Origin: an uncultured Clostridia bacterium
GTDB lineage: Bacteria > Bacillota > Clostridia > Christensenellales > CAAEEZ01
Assembly (NCBI GenBank): GCA_934365195.1
Contig: CAKRNA010000004.1
Coordinates: forward strand, 104,777-168,776
Direction of reading: 5' to 3'
DNA: 64,000 nt
Shown here in pieces: positions 35,065 to 43,173 of this stretch. The translations under genes were made by a program, and so were the position numbers. The first letter of the stretch is position 1. Each line of letters starts with the position of its first letter. Below the pieces are notes generated by a model. It saw only the letters and a program-made list of their open reading frames with translations. It was not told the DNA's origin and ran no database searches.

Positions 35065-35763
35065 TTATTTTTCAAAATTTATTTTATTTCTTTCATAGTT
35101 TTTTAGTTTATAATCTAAAGAACTTTCACTGTCATTTATATCGCTTTCGTAAGTGCAAATTAGAGTATAATTGTTTTTTCTATAGTAATCCAATTTGTAT
35201 TCTTTGCTTGCGGCATATTTTTTATTAGAATCACTTATTCCCCAATGTTCTATATATACGTCATGGTCCATTAAATAAAAATCAGGCGTTATACTTTCGG
35301 TTTCGCTTATTTTTATTTCTTTTTCGTATGCGTGTCTTATGTGATGGTCGGATAGATAATCGTCAATAATTTTTTCTGATTTACTTTTTGTAATGTGTCC
35401 GTCTTTACATTTGTTAATTCCTTCGTATGATTCATCTAAAACAATTATATCTGTACAGTTTTTTATTTTAATTAAAAGTTCTTTATTTTTATATTTGTTA
35501 TAGCATTTTTTACAGAATAAATATCCGTTAGATTTTTCGCCGCATATAATACAATCTTCTAAAATATTTGGTTTGTTTTCTTCTTTTGTACAAGTGCAGC
35601 CTTTTTCTATGTAATACCATTTTCCACATTTTTCGCATTGTTTTATTAAGCCTTCTTTTAATTCTTTTGCGTGTTTATTACATAAGCCATCTTTTCTATA
35701 ATTTCCGTAAAATTGGTTTGTAGGTTCGCCACAAATAGGGCATATTTGTTTTTCGTTTTTCAT
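35065..35763 (-). CDS. Zinc-ribbon protein with PD-(D/E)XK nuclease-like C-terminus
   Basis: 232 residues. The N-terminal 100 residues hold three Cys-pair knuckles (CPICGE, CEKCGKWY, CIICGEK / CKKC). About 125-190 has the pattern KSKSEKIIDDYL, TPDFYLMDHDVYIEHWG, which matches the E ... PDF ... ExW core of helicase-associated PD-(D/E)XK nucleases. It probably cuts or binds nucleic acid. It lies in the lysogenic block, 2 bases after the repressor gene, so it should be made in the integrated state; a host-defence or exclusion role is plausible but inferred. SD GAGAGG. Confidence 0.8.
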   Translation of the reverse strand: MKNEKQICPICGEPTNQFYGNYRKDGLCNKHAKELKEGLIKQCEKCGKWYYIEKGCTCTKEENKPNILEDCIICGEKSNGYLFCKKCYNKYKNKELLIKIKNCTDIIVLDESYEGINKCKDGHITKSKSEKIIDDYLSDHHIRHAYEKEIKISETESITPDFYLMDHDVYIEHWGISDSNKKYAASKEYKLDYYRKNNYTLICTYESDINDSESSLDYKLKNYERNKINFEK

Positions 35764-35765
35764 AT

Positions 35766-36107
35766 TTACCTCTCTTGTTTTTGTTCATTCAATAAAAATT
35801 CTATGTATCTGTATGCTACTTCTTTTCTTGTATCGTCAAGTTGTCTTAACTTGTCTATCAGTTCTTCTTCGCTCTTACTAAGTTTGTTTCCCATTATATA
35901 AACTATTCCTTCTTCGCTTTCTCTATCTATTAAATAATCAACTGTACAACCAAATAGATTTGCAAGTTTATTTAAATATACTACGTTAGGTTCACTAAGC
36001 CCTTGTTCCCAACTTGCATATCCTGTCTTTGATATTTGTAAAATTTCAGCAACTTGTTTCTGAGTTAAATTATGATTTTTTCGTAGTTCTTTTAATTTAT
36101 TTGTCAT
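35766..36107 (-). CDS. XRE/CI-like repressor of the element
   Basis: 113 residues. Helix-turn-helix at about 5-60 (LRKNHNLTQKQVAEILQIS, YASWEQGLSEPN), then a short C-terminal helix region; no peptidase domain, so induction is not by LexA-type self-cleavage. It faces the early gene block across a region with two matching palindromes. ATG at 36107 with AAGG; a TTG at 36113 is possible. It resembles the XRE protein at 55420 in layout and in the IDYLL/VDYLI and IYIRG/VYIMG motifs. Confidence 0.9.
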   Translation of the reverse strand: MTNKLKELRKNHNLTQKQVAEILQISKTGYASWEQGLSEPNVVYLNKLANLFGCTVDYLIDRESEEGIVYIMGNKLSKSEEELIDKLRQLDDTRKEVAYRYIEFLLNEQKQER

Positions 36108-36155
36108 TTCCAACCTTCTTTTTTCTTAATTTTACTAAAATCTCGTACTTTTATC

Positions 36156-36211
36156 TTGACTATACTAAATATTAGTAGTAATATTTTATTAAAGTACTAA
36201 ATATTAGTACT
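36156..36211 (+). promoter_or_regulatory. Early promoter with two repressor operators
   Basis: -35 TTGACT (36156-36161), 17 bp, TAATAT (36179-36184). TACTAA-ATA-TTAGTA occurs at 36163-36177 inside the spacer and at 36195-36209 after the -10, where it extends to AGTACTAAATATTAGTACT. The centres are 32 bp apart (three turns), as expected for cooperative repressor binding. Confidence 0.78.
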
Positions 36212-36234
36212 ATTAAATTTAGGAGGGCTAATCA

Positions 36235-36489
36235 ATGTTAGCACAAGTTGAAGTACAAATTATTGGCAAAACCGCACCGAACGTGGAGAAGAAAAAAACT
36301 AAGTTCCACTATGGCTTTTTAGTCTGTGACAAGGACATCACAAAAGAACTCGCTACCGACTTTGCATTTATCGATACGTGGCAAGAAGAGGATATTAAAG
36401 CAAAGCCCGGGGACCGCTATGTTGCGCAAGTTAATATTCAAGGCGATTTTGTAATTTTTGATAAACTTATCTGCAAGTTAGATAAGTAG
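36235..36489 (+). CDS. First early gene; small protein, possible single-stranded-DNA-binding protein
   Basis: 84 residues, mostly beta-prone (LAQVEVQIIGKTAP, GDRYVAQVNIQGDFVIFDKL). Size, position and strand-rich content fit a gene V-like ssDNA-binding protein of a filamentous phage, but no decisive motif is seen. AGGAGGG SD. It is the first gene after the repressor-controlled promoter. Confidence 0.75.
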   Translation: MLAQVEVQIIGKTAPNVEKKKTKFHYGFLVCDKDITKELATDFAFIDTWQEEDIKAKPGDRYVAQVNIQGDFVIFDKLICKLDK

Positions 36490-36540
36490 TTGTAAAAACG
36501 TGGCTTTTTGCTGCGTTTTTTCTACTTTTAGGAGTAAAAA

Positions 36541-36690
36541 ATGTACGTATATAAGTGTTTTTACGAACTGATTTCCATAAAGGTATTGCTGCTAGATAAG
36601 GACTTACAAGAAGCATTTAATAAGGCAATAGCAATGGAAAGCGTAATCACCGGGAAACTTAAACGTATTGATTACGTAAGGAGTATTTAA
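36541..36690 (+). CDS. Small hypothetical protein (49 aa)
   Basis: 49 residues, AGGAG SD, in tight array with its neighbours. Starts MYVYKCFYELISIKVLLLD; helical, no membrane span. Function unknown. Confidence 0.65.
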   Translation: MYVYKCFYELISIKVLLLDKDLQEAFNKAIAMESVITGKLKRIDYVRSI

Positions 36691-36691
36691 T

Positions 36692-36991
36692 ATGCTAGAA
36701 TGTCGTTTTTACGTGCTGGAGGACTATCTTTTAAATATATGCAAAATTTTTAAAAACTTACCCCCGGCTAAAGAACAATATAACTTTCTCATAAATAACG
36801 ATAGACTATTTTTACCTTGTATTTACGAATACAAGTTGCAAACTAAAAGAAGTCTTTCAGCCGTAAATCGACTTTTAGATACGCTTACAAAGATTGATTG
36901 TAAAAGCATAAACAACGTAGATAATTTGCTATCCGCTTGTATGGTGGAAGTAAAAGTTGAAAAGAAGTTTATCCAGGGAGGGATATTATGA
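36692..36991 (+). CDS. Hypothetical early protein (99 aa)
   Basis: 99 residues, helical, with KIFKNLPPAKEQYNF. AAGGAG precedes the ATG. Its stop overlaps the next start by 4 bases (ATGA). I do not recognise it. Confidence 0.75.
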   Translation: MLECRFYVLEDYLLNICKIFKNLPPAKEQYNFLINNDRLFLPCIYEYKLQTKRSLSAVNRLLDTLTKIDCKSINNVDNLLSACMVEVKVEKKFIQGGIL

Positions 36992-37374
36992 AAGAATTAG
37001 ACCTTATGATAAAAAAGCCGGGGTTTCCGGTTCAAAGAATACATGTTGCCGACGTGTTAGGGGTGTATGAGCGCCTTGTAGATGGGCTTATAGAGATAAT
37101 GTATCCGTATTTAGTATCTGATATGCTGCCAAAAGATATTTGTTTTTTAATCAATGACGATGGTATCTTTAAGCACTTACAATCTAACATAGCGCATGGT
37201 TTTGATAAAATCGTTGGGAATATCGTTGTTGCTTGTATCGGTAAAGACGGTGAACTTGTTAGCGTACCGTATGAGTACGAAAGGCTTATCGAGGAATATA
37301 TGGAACGCCAGGAAGACGTTTTGTGGGATAGGATAGCAACTACCGAAAAAGGGTTAAGCATGGGGATATTATGA
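36988..37374 (+). CDS. DUF3846-like early protein
   Basis: 128 residues. The order KKPGFPVQRIHVAD, a helix, DICFLINDDGIFKHLQ, then IVGNIVVACIGKDGELVSV follows the DUF3846 pattern found in phages, plasmids and integrative elements of Firmicutes; function unknown. GGAGGG SD and 4-base overlaps with both neighbours. Confidence 0.75.
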   Translation: MKELDLMIKKPGFPVQRIHVADVLGVYERLVDGLIEIMYPYLVSDMLPKDICFLINDDGIFKHLQSNIAHGFDKIVGNIVVACIGKDGELVSVPYEYERLIEEYMERQEDVLWDRIATTEKGLSMGIL

Positions 37375-37556
37375 AAAAGATAAGTGTTACGTTGTATGAA
37401 ATTACAAAACAAGAACTTAAAAAATTGTATCCGGGAACGCAAGTTTTAGTGTTCAATCCGTATTTATACAGTTACAAAGTATGCCGTAGCGAAAATCTTT
37501 TTAACTATAGCGGTGACACTAATTTTTTCTTTTTGTTTGATAAGGAGGATATATGA
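37371..37556 (+). CDS. Hypothetical early protein (61 aa)
   Basis: 61 residues, basic N-terminus, no membrane helix. Overlaps its neighbours by 4 bases on each side, so it belongs to the translated array. Function unknown. Confidence 0.7.
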   Translation: MKKISVTLYEITKQELKKLYPGTQVLVFNPYLYSYKVCRSENLFNYSGDTNFFFLFDKEDI

Positions 37557-37762
37557 TAACTAATCAAGTAAGTAAAGAAAAGCGAGAAGAGTTAGCAGTC
37601 AAAGTAATGTCTATGGCTTTAGCAAAAGAATTTATTGTTTGCGTTAAAAATAGTGCAGCGAACGTTGAAGAGGCAAACGCTTATATGAGTGAACGTTTTA
37701 AAATTAAGGACTTTTTCACGGTTAATAAAATAACCGCTTCGAAAATCGAAACGGTTAAGTAG
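37553..37762 (+). CDS. Hypothetical early protein (69 aa)
   Basis: 69 residues, helical (REELAVKVMSMALAKEF), AAGGAGG SD, 4-base overlap with the previous gene. Last gene before a structured non-coding gap. Function unknown. Confidence 0.72.
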   Translation: MITNQVSKEKREELAVKVMSMALAKEFIVCVKNSAANVEEANAYMSERFKIKDFFTVNKITASKIETVK

Positions 37763-37860
37763 CAACAACACATTACCATAATGTACCCCAAACATATTGT
37801 TGCCTTGTATATGCTACAGGCGTCCATATACTTCCATCTATGTGGACCCGGGATACCGCA
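37762..37860 (+). other. Structured non-coding segment with nested hairpins
   Basis: GCAACAA (37762-37768) pairs with TTGTTGC (37797-37803) around an inner ACATTA-CCA-TAATGT hairpin; GTATATG (37807-37813) pairs with CATATAC (37825-37831). No reading frame. It may be an origin element or an mRNA structure before the next gene. Confidence 0.55.
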
Positions 37861-37888
37861 ATAATTATTATAAAGGAAGGTGATTTAT

Positions 37889-38200
37889 TTGTCAAGTCAA
37901 AGATCTGGACAAGTTTCCGGACTAAAAGTAGTGTCTGCTGATAAGGTTTGGAAACGTCGTAAAAATGGAAGTATGTATTTAGACCGTAAAAATTATGATA
38001 TTTACGGAAAGGTAATTAAAGGTTGTGGCTTTGTAACTGAAGCCCGTAATCCTGATAGTAATGAAGTTTTTAAGGAAGATTTTGTTAATCTTTCTAATAC
38101 AACTAAAAGTGCTATCTCTACTTATTTGTTTAAGACAAAAAATGGAAAATCAAATAAAAAGAAGGTTTGTTATTTGATTAAATCTAGAAAAAATAATTGA
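37889..38200 (+). CDS. Basic hypothetical protein (103 aa), TTG start
   Basis: 103 residues, strongly basic (KVWKRRKNGSMYLDRKNYD; C-terminal NKKKVCYLIKSRKNN). The SD AAGGAAGG (37873-37880) lies 8 bases before a TTG, while the GTG at 37880 is inside the SD, so TTG was chosen. Nucleic-acid binding is likely from charge only. Confidence 0.65.
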   Translation: MSSQRSGQVSGLKVVSADKVWKRRKNGSMYLDRKNYDIYGKVIKGCGFVTEARNPDSNEVFKEDFVNLSNTTKSAISTYLFKTKNGKSNKKKVCYLIKSRKNN

Positions 38201-38217
38201 TATTTTGGAGGTAAATT

Positions 38218-38535
38218 ATGGAAAGAAAAAAAGTAAAAAATAGGCTATTTAGCCCTGAGCAAAAGAAAGACTATTATTCTCGACGTTTTAATAATAAAAA
38301 ATTATCGTTTTATAAAAGAGACTATGCTGAGTGGTGGCTAGATGGCTATACTGATTTTAAAGATATTTCGGATATTAAATATAGTGAAAGTTTTTTGGAT
38401 TTTAAAAAAACAATGTATCGTCGTTCTAAATCAAAGGAAGAAAAAAAGAACCTAAGGTTAGGTATATTAAGAAATCGAGGATATTTGAATGGACTAAAAG
38501 CACGTGAGCAAGAGGAAAAGAGGAAGTCTAAATGA
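38218..38535 (+). CDS. Very basic hypothetical protein (105 aa)
   Basis: 105 residues, rich in Lys/Arg, with SPEQKKDYYSRRFNNK and AEWWLDGYTDF. GGAGG SD. It overlaps the next gene by 4 bases. No membrane helix. Function unknown. Confidence 0.7.
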   Translation: MERKKVKNRLFSPEQKKDYYSRRFNNKKLSFYKRDYAEWWLDGYTDFKDISDIKYSESFLDFKKTMYRRSKSKEEKKNLRLGILRNRGYLNGLKAREQEEKRKSK

Positions 38536-38756
38536 AAAATTCTTATTTAAAAGGCAAAAGATGGGGATATGCTGTTTTTCGTGAAAGTTTTAAAGATTAT
38601 GGCGAGTTAGGTATTGCTAAGATGGACAAAGCCTCGAGAACTTGCTCTAAATATCTTAAAGATAGCAAACGTAATGGGAAAGCACTTACTAAAGAAGATA
38701 AAAATTTTTATAAGGGTGCGATTGATGGTATGCAAGAGTTTTATAACAAATTATAA
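38532..38756 (+). CDS. Basic hypothetical protein (74 aa)
   Basis: 74 residues, starting MKNSYLKGKRWGYAVFRESF. The motif YKGAIDGMQEFYNK resembles the previous protein's repeated GY/G-x-x-x-G turns. Coupled to the previous gene. Function unknown. Confidence 0.68.
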   Translation: MKNSYLKGKRWGYAVFRESFKDYGELGIAKMDKASRTCSKYLKDSKRNGKALTKEDKNFYKGAIDGMQEFYNKL

Positions 38757-38791
38757 AATTTTCGTGATTAGTTTTTTTGGAGGATACTAAA

Positions 38792-39436
38792 ATGACAAAA
38801 CAAAAGAAAGTCTGTAGGACTAATAAAAAAGGTAATGACTTTAAGGCTAAGTCCGGTAAGTCTAATAGTAAAGGCAAGGTAATCTTGTCTATTATAGCAA
38901 CGCTTATGCTAGCAACGTTAGTAGGTGGTTTGTGTGCATTTTTTGTAAATAAAAACAATAAACCAACTCCACCGGTTAACCCGCCACAATCAGAGCAAGG
39001 TACGTACTCGGTTAATACGATTAAACTTTCTAACGAGGAATTACGTCAATATGATATTTCAAAAACTATAATTACAGGTGATTCTGTTGTTGAAAATTTC
39101 ACCAAAAGTATTACTTGTAGCATTATTGACGAAAGTAAAAACAAGATTATAAATTTAGTTTTTGATAAGCCGGATTATTACGTAACTAATGAACGTGATT
39201 TAAATTATAGTCTTTTTTTAGATTATGAAAAAATACTAAAAGATAATAATATTGATTTTGATTTATCTTTTTTTAAAGGCGTTGTACATACTTTTGGAAA
39301 TCGTTTAAATGGGATGTTTTTGTTTAATTTTGTTGGTAGTAATTCTGATAGTTCTTTAGTAAATGGATTACATTTAATCTGTACTGATACTTTTAAAGAT
39401 TTTGCTACCGATATTAAAGTTGCTATTTACGTATAA
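38792..39436 (+). CDS. Membrane-anchored exported protein 1 (type II, Pro-rich linker)
   Basis: 214 residues. A Lys-rich cytoplasmic head of about 35 residues, one membrane helix (VILSIIATLMLATLVGGLCA), a Pro-rich linker (NKPTPPVNPPQ), then an outside domain of about 150 residues. GGAGG fixes the ATG at 38792. It is the first of three consecutive exported proteins in the place where filamentous phages keep virion genes. A structural or adsorption role is inferred. Confidence 0.78.
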   Translation: MTKQKKVCRTNKKGNDFKAKSGKSNSKGKVILSIIATLMLATLVGGLCAFFVNKNNKPTPPVNPPQSEQGTYSVNTIKLSNEELRQYDISKTIITGDSVVENFTKSITCSIIDESKNKIINLVFDKPDYYVTNERDLNYSLFLDYEKILKDNNIDFDLSFFKGVVHTFGNRLNGMFLFNFVGSNSDSSLVNGLHLICTDTFKDFATDIKVAIYV

Positions 39437-39451
39437 AAAAGGAGACTGCTT

Positions 39452-40441
39452 ATGAAAAAAATTATAAATATATTACTAATACTAGTTTTGTTGATGGGTA
39501 TCGGAGCAGGTACTTATTTTATGGTAAATAAATATAAGCCTACCCCACCAGGCGACGACACGCCTAGTAACCCAGGGGTAGATAACCAAAATATTGTTGC
39601 ATATAACGATAGGGGAGAACCTATATTTAAAAATCAAAAAATCAATGTGCAAAACATTGCATTTGCGACATCAAGCGATAGTGCTAGTGTAAGTATTTAT
39701 GCTGTCATTGAACCACAAACTGCAACTAATAAAAATTGCTCGTGGTCTTTATCTTGGCAAACACCTGACGAAACTATTAACGTAAACGATTATATTAACT
39801 TAACACAAAACCCTGAAAATCCGTGCGAAGTTACTGTCACTTGTAGGAAAGGATTTTTAAATAATAAAGTAATTCTAACTGTTACAACGGAAGATGGAAA
39901 CTATACCGATACTTGTACTATAACTTTTTTAGGCACTCCAACTTCACTATCTATAGATGAAAGTCAATTTAAAAAAAGTAATTCTGCGAATCATGTTCCT
40001 GGAGGAGATGTCCAAAATTGTTGCGAAATAGTTGAAGATAGAACTTATACTATTGATTTAAATTTAAGTAATCTTTTTGGGATAGTTGATACTTCGAAAT
40101 TTAACAACTATTCCATTAAAGTAGAAGGCTATAAAGAATATAGACTTGCTATTAGAACAAATAACACTTTAGGATATTTTTGGCAAGAGCCAATAAAAGC
40201 CTCGTCAATTAAGGATAAGGTACTTAGTTGTTCAGTAACAAATGGGAAATTAAATATAAAAACACCTATATATGATTACAAACAAGGAAAAGACGTTGTT
40301 ATGACTCAATGGCTAGACGAAATATACTATAAAATAACTGTTACAGAAAACACTTCTAATGTATCAAATTGTATTTATGTTCGCTTTGTTCAAGGCGTTA
40401 CTGGTGTAAATATATCAAATCCTAATATAGAAATAGGATAA
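39452..40441 (+). CDS. Membrane-anchored exported protein 2 with Ig-like domain
   Basis: 329 residues. Short head, membrane helix (IINILLILVLLMGIGAGTYF), Pro-rich linker (KPTPPGDDTPSNPG), then a BIG2-like strand pattern (IEPQTATNKNCSWSLSW ... ILTVTTEDGNYTDTCTITF) with a possible disulfide, and a second all-beta part. The helix-linker design copies the previous gene, so the two may form one complex. AAGGAG SD. Confidence 0.8.
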   Translation: MKKIINILLILVLLMGIGAGTYFMVNKYKPTPPGDDTPSNPGVDNQNIVAYNDRGEPIFKNQKINVQNIAFATSSDSASVSIYAVIEPQTATNKNCSWSLSWQTPDETINVNDYINLTQNPENPCEVTVTCRKGFLNNKVILTVTTEDGNYTDTCTITFLGTPTSLSIDESQFKKSNSANHVPGGDVQNCCEIVEDRTYTIDLNLSNLFGIVDTSKFNNYSIKVEGYKEYRLAIRTNNTLGYFWQEPIKASSIKDKVLSCSVTNGKLNIKTPIYDYKQGKDVVMTQWLDEIYYKITVTENTSNVSNCIYVRFVQGVTGVNISNPNIEIG

Positions 40442-40449
40442 TTTTTACT

Positions 40450-42372
40450 ATGAATATGCAAAAGAAAAAACTATTAGTAGTAATAACGTTGATATGCCTA
40501 CTATCTACTATGTTAGTAGGCACTACGTCTTTTGCGTTTGCTCAAGAAAATAGTTATGAACATTCTAGCGTTACCGACGATTTATTGTCTTCTAATAATT
40601 TTAGCGTGTTTAACTACCCTGTTAATTCTAACGGTGAAGTTGAACTAATAAATTTCGTCGAATACGGATATAGCGCCAGCGGAAAGCACAACTATGGGCT
40701 ATATGCGTATATATATAACCCTCGTCAGTTAGAAATAAGCGAAAACACCGGGGCTAATAAAATCCAACTTAGCGTAGGCGACGGAACGTATAAAAAATAC
40801 CCGCTAAAATTCTTATCAAAATCGAACAACTACAACAATTTTGTAAAAGAACGTTTGTTCTACAAGTTTAAAATTGAGGGTGCTGACGAACTGCTTACAA
40901 AAGTTGATAAAAAAGCTAGGATATATAACATTTCAGGCATTGAATTGCTTGAAAAAGGCTCGCAAACGGCAAAAGAATATCTTGTTGGCGGAAAGTACGT
41001 AGTTACAGGTTTTGCAAAAGGCTACGGCTATGACGTAACCGCTGAAAGCACATTGAAACAAACGATACATAACATACGTACTCTAAAACTTAACGTGCAA
41101 TCTACTTTTTATAGAACACCACCATATAAACTGAATACTCAACATCAACTAAACTCAGTATATTTCGGTATTCCTAATCAAATATTAAAAGAATATGGCA
41201 ATCTACGAAAAGTTCAAGCCGAGTGGTACGAATACGAAACCGAACCTATGATTGTAGCGGAAAAAAATCTATATGATTCGCTTAACCCTTATATTGGCGT
41301 TGATATCGGAGAATATACTAACGACAAAAACTGCCCGTCACTAGCAGTCGGATATAAAAAAGTTCAATATACCGGTGGAAGTTCAACTACATATAACTGG
41401 ACTTATAATATCGGGCTGGGATTGAATACCTTAACCGACAGATATTCTCGACAATTAAGTTATTTATTCTTAGCCGAGGGCGACCCGTTAAAATACAATG
41501 TGCCAAAGGATATGCTAGTGAACTACATATATTTGTACAATAAATCTTTTAATAAAGGAACTTTACCTATTAAAAATGACAGCGTGTCGGCAGACTTGTT
41601 TAAAACTTATGAAAATCCTAACGATTGCTATAAGAACGTTAATATAGATGCCGAAGACAAATTTAATATGCTATCTTACGACTCAACTAATCCGTGGTGG
41701 CAAAAATGGATAGATTATCCGTGGTTTAATCGCCCCGATGGGCTGGGCAAAGACTTTAAGGATATCTCTCCGATATATAACGTTAAAGATAAAGACCTAC
41801 TTAACGATATGGCAAACAAACTATATATTGACGAGAACGATACTGTAGGCTTTGCAAAATATTACGCCGAGCAAAAATTGATGGATAAATCAACCTTTTT
41901 ATTTAGGTTTAACGTTTCAGATTATTATTCAGCACAAGTATGTACACGTTTTGGCGGAGGCTTAGGCGGATATATGGCTGAACAAACCGTATTCCTTGAC
42001 TTCGATATATTATCGCTTACGTTTGAAAAAGACGGCGAATACATAAATATTCCTACTGTTGCTAACCCTGTTGACGTTGTAGGAAGTATCTCACCACCGC
42101 CAGAAATATTTTCGCTTTTACAAAGAATACTTGCTTGGTTAAAAAGAATCTGGAAATGGATATTACTAGCATTTATATGCTTGTTACTACTTCCGGTGTT
42201 ACCGAACGTAATAATCTTCATTTTTAAGGTGGCGTTTGCGTTGATTAAATTGCCGTTTGTTTTAATTAGCAAAACGTATTATGCGTTTAAGAAAAAGCCC
42301 GGCAAGTTTAAAAGTAACGTAGTACATATTGATGAAAAGAACATAACGAAAAAAGGGAAATATAAACGGTAA
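40450..42372 (+). CDS. Large exported protein with C-terminal membrane anchor (pIII-like candidate)
   Basis: 640 residues. An N-terminal signal peptide (VITLICLLSTMLVGTTSFAFAQ), a long extracellular part of about 520 residues without a recognised domain, then membrane helices near 570-615 (WILLAFICLLLLPVLPNVI and FALIKLPFVLI) and a Lys-rich cytoplasmic tail. Signal peptide, big outside region and C-terminal anchor is the topology of filamentous phage adsorption protein pIII. Assignment rests on topology and place, not sequence. Confidence 0.8.
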   Translation: MNMQKKKLLVVITLICLLSTMLVGTTSFAFAQENSYEHSSVTDDLLSSNNFSVFNYPVNSNGEVELINFVEYGYSASGKHNYGLYAYIYNPRQLEISENTGANKIQLSVGDGTYKKYPLKFLSKSNNYNNFVKERLFYKFKIEGADELLTKVDKKARIYNISGIELLEKGSQTAKEYLVGGKYVVTGFAKGYGYDVTAESTLKQTIHNIRTLKLNVQSTFYRTPPYKLNTQHQLNSVYFGIPNQILKEYGNLRKVQAEWYEYETEPMIVAEKNLYDSLNPYIGVDIGEYTNDKNCPSLAVGYKKVQYTGGSSTTYNWTYNIGLGLNTLTDRYSRQLSYLFLAEGDPLKYNVPKDMLVNYIYLYNKSFNKGTLPIKNDSVSADLFKTYENPNDCYKNVNIDAEDKFNMLSYDSTNPWWQKWIDYPWFNRPDGLGKDFKDISPIYNVKDKDLLNDMANKLYIDENDTVGFAKYYAEQKLMDKSTFLFRFNVSDYYSAQVCTRFGGGLGGYMAEQTVFLDFDILSLTFEKDGEYINIPTVANPVDVVGSISPPPEIFSLLQRILAWLKRIWKWILLAFICLLLLPVLPNVIIFIFKVAFALIKLPFVLISKTYYAFKKKPGKFKSNVVHIDEKNITKKGKYKR

Positions 42373-42379
42373 GTGATTT

Positions 42380-42831
42380 ATGAAAAATAATATAGGTAAA
42401 AAAAATACATATAGTAATCAATTAAAAAATAGACGTGGTAATTCTGGTTGGGCTTTTACAAAAAAGTATCCACATGAGAATCATCCCGCAAAGTTTCGTA
42501 AGATTGGTAAAGATGATATAAATTATGTTACATTTACTCATTCAGAAGAGGTAGATATGTTGGATGGAACGAAAGTTAAAACGATTCCTCTTACAAGTAA
42601 TATAAATAAAAATGAACGTGGTAAATTTACAAGTTATGTGTTTCCTAAGTTATATAAAGGTAAGCGTCTGCTTTAGGTAAAGGTACAAATGATTTTTCTT
42701 TAACATCTACGGATAAAAAGTTAGTTGATAAATTGTTCAATGAACTTCCTGTTGAAAATGTACCTTTAACGGGTGGGGCTAACAAATATAGAAATAGTAT
42801 TAGGAAAAAACATAAAAAAGATAATAAATAA
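42380..42831 (+). pseudogene. Small basic protein gene with an apparent -1 frameshift
   Basis: The first frame runs 42380-42676 (98 residues, ending YKGKRLL). The -1 frame is open from 42664 to the TAA at 42829-42831 and reads GKGTNDFSLTSTDKKLVDKL and onward, protein-like but with no start codon. Joined, they give about 148 residues. No standard slippery heptamer is seen, so this is a mutation, an assembly error, or an unusual programmed shift. The 98-residue product may still be made. SD is weak. Confidence 0.6.
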
Positions 42832-42834
42832 AAA

Positions 42835-42918
42835 AGAAAGTGCCACGAGCAATTAAGCCTCTTTCCGTGGGGGCTACCAGGTTAAAGCAAATATGCAATA
42901 CCGAGCCAAACACTTTCT
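42835..42918 (+). other. Multi-branched hairpin 1 (84 nt) in the phage intergenic region
   Basis: An 8-bp closing stem AGAAAGTG (42835-42842) / CACTTTCT (42911-42918) encloses CCACG (42843-42847) / CGTGG (42866-42870) and GGCT (42872-42875) / AGCC (42904-42907). No reading frame lies inside. Candidate packaging signal, origin or structured RNA. Confidence 0.6.
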
Positions 42919-42973
42919 AAAACTAATTATATAAATAAAGTAATTAAAAGTCAAGAAAAATGAAAAAAATAAA

Positions 42974-43043
42974 GGGTAACTAAGTTACCCTCTGAATGTG
43001 AATAGACTTTATTGTCTGGTCGGAACACGCCGACGTCACATTC
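42974..43043 (+). other. Three-way-junction structure 2 with a preceding small hairpin
   Basis: GGGTAACT-AA-GTTACCC hairpin (42974-42990), then an 8-bp closing stem GAATGTGA (42994-43001) / TCACATTC (43036-43043) enclosing AGAC-TTTATT-GTCT (43004-43017) and GTCGG-AACACG-CCGAC (43019-43034). All stems are perfect and only 1-2 bases separate them, a compact three-way junction. It lies between exported-protein genes and the ATPase. Confidence 0.7.
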
Positions 43044-43080
43044 GTTATTATATATTATATTTTTATAAAAGTCAAGAATG

Positions 43081-43173
43081 ATGAAAGCGTTTAAAAAAAT
43101 CTTAGTTATAGCAGCAATATTAGGTTTAGCCTTTGTAATAGGCTATTTTGTGTACATAGGAGTAAGTGTATAA
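43081..43173 (+). CDS. One-helix membrane peptide (30 aa), minor-coat-like
   Basis: 30 residues: Lys-rich start MKAFKK, one membrane helix (ILVIAAILGLAFVIGYFVYI), short outside end. Size and topology match minor coat proteins pVII/pIX of filamentous phages. An ATG just before (43078) could add one Met. SD is poor. Its stop overlaps the ATPase start (TAATG), so the two are translated together. Confidence 0.7.
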   Translation: MKAFKKILVIAAILGLAFVIGYFVYIGVSV

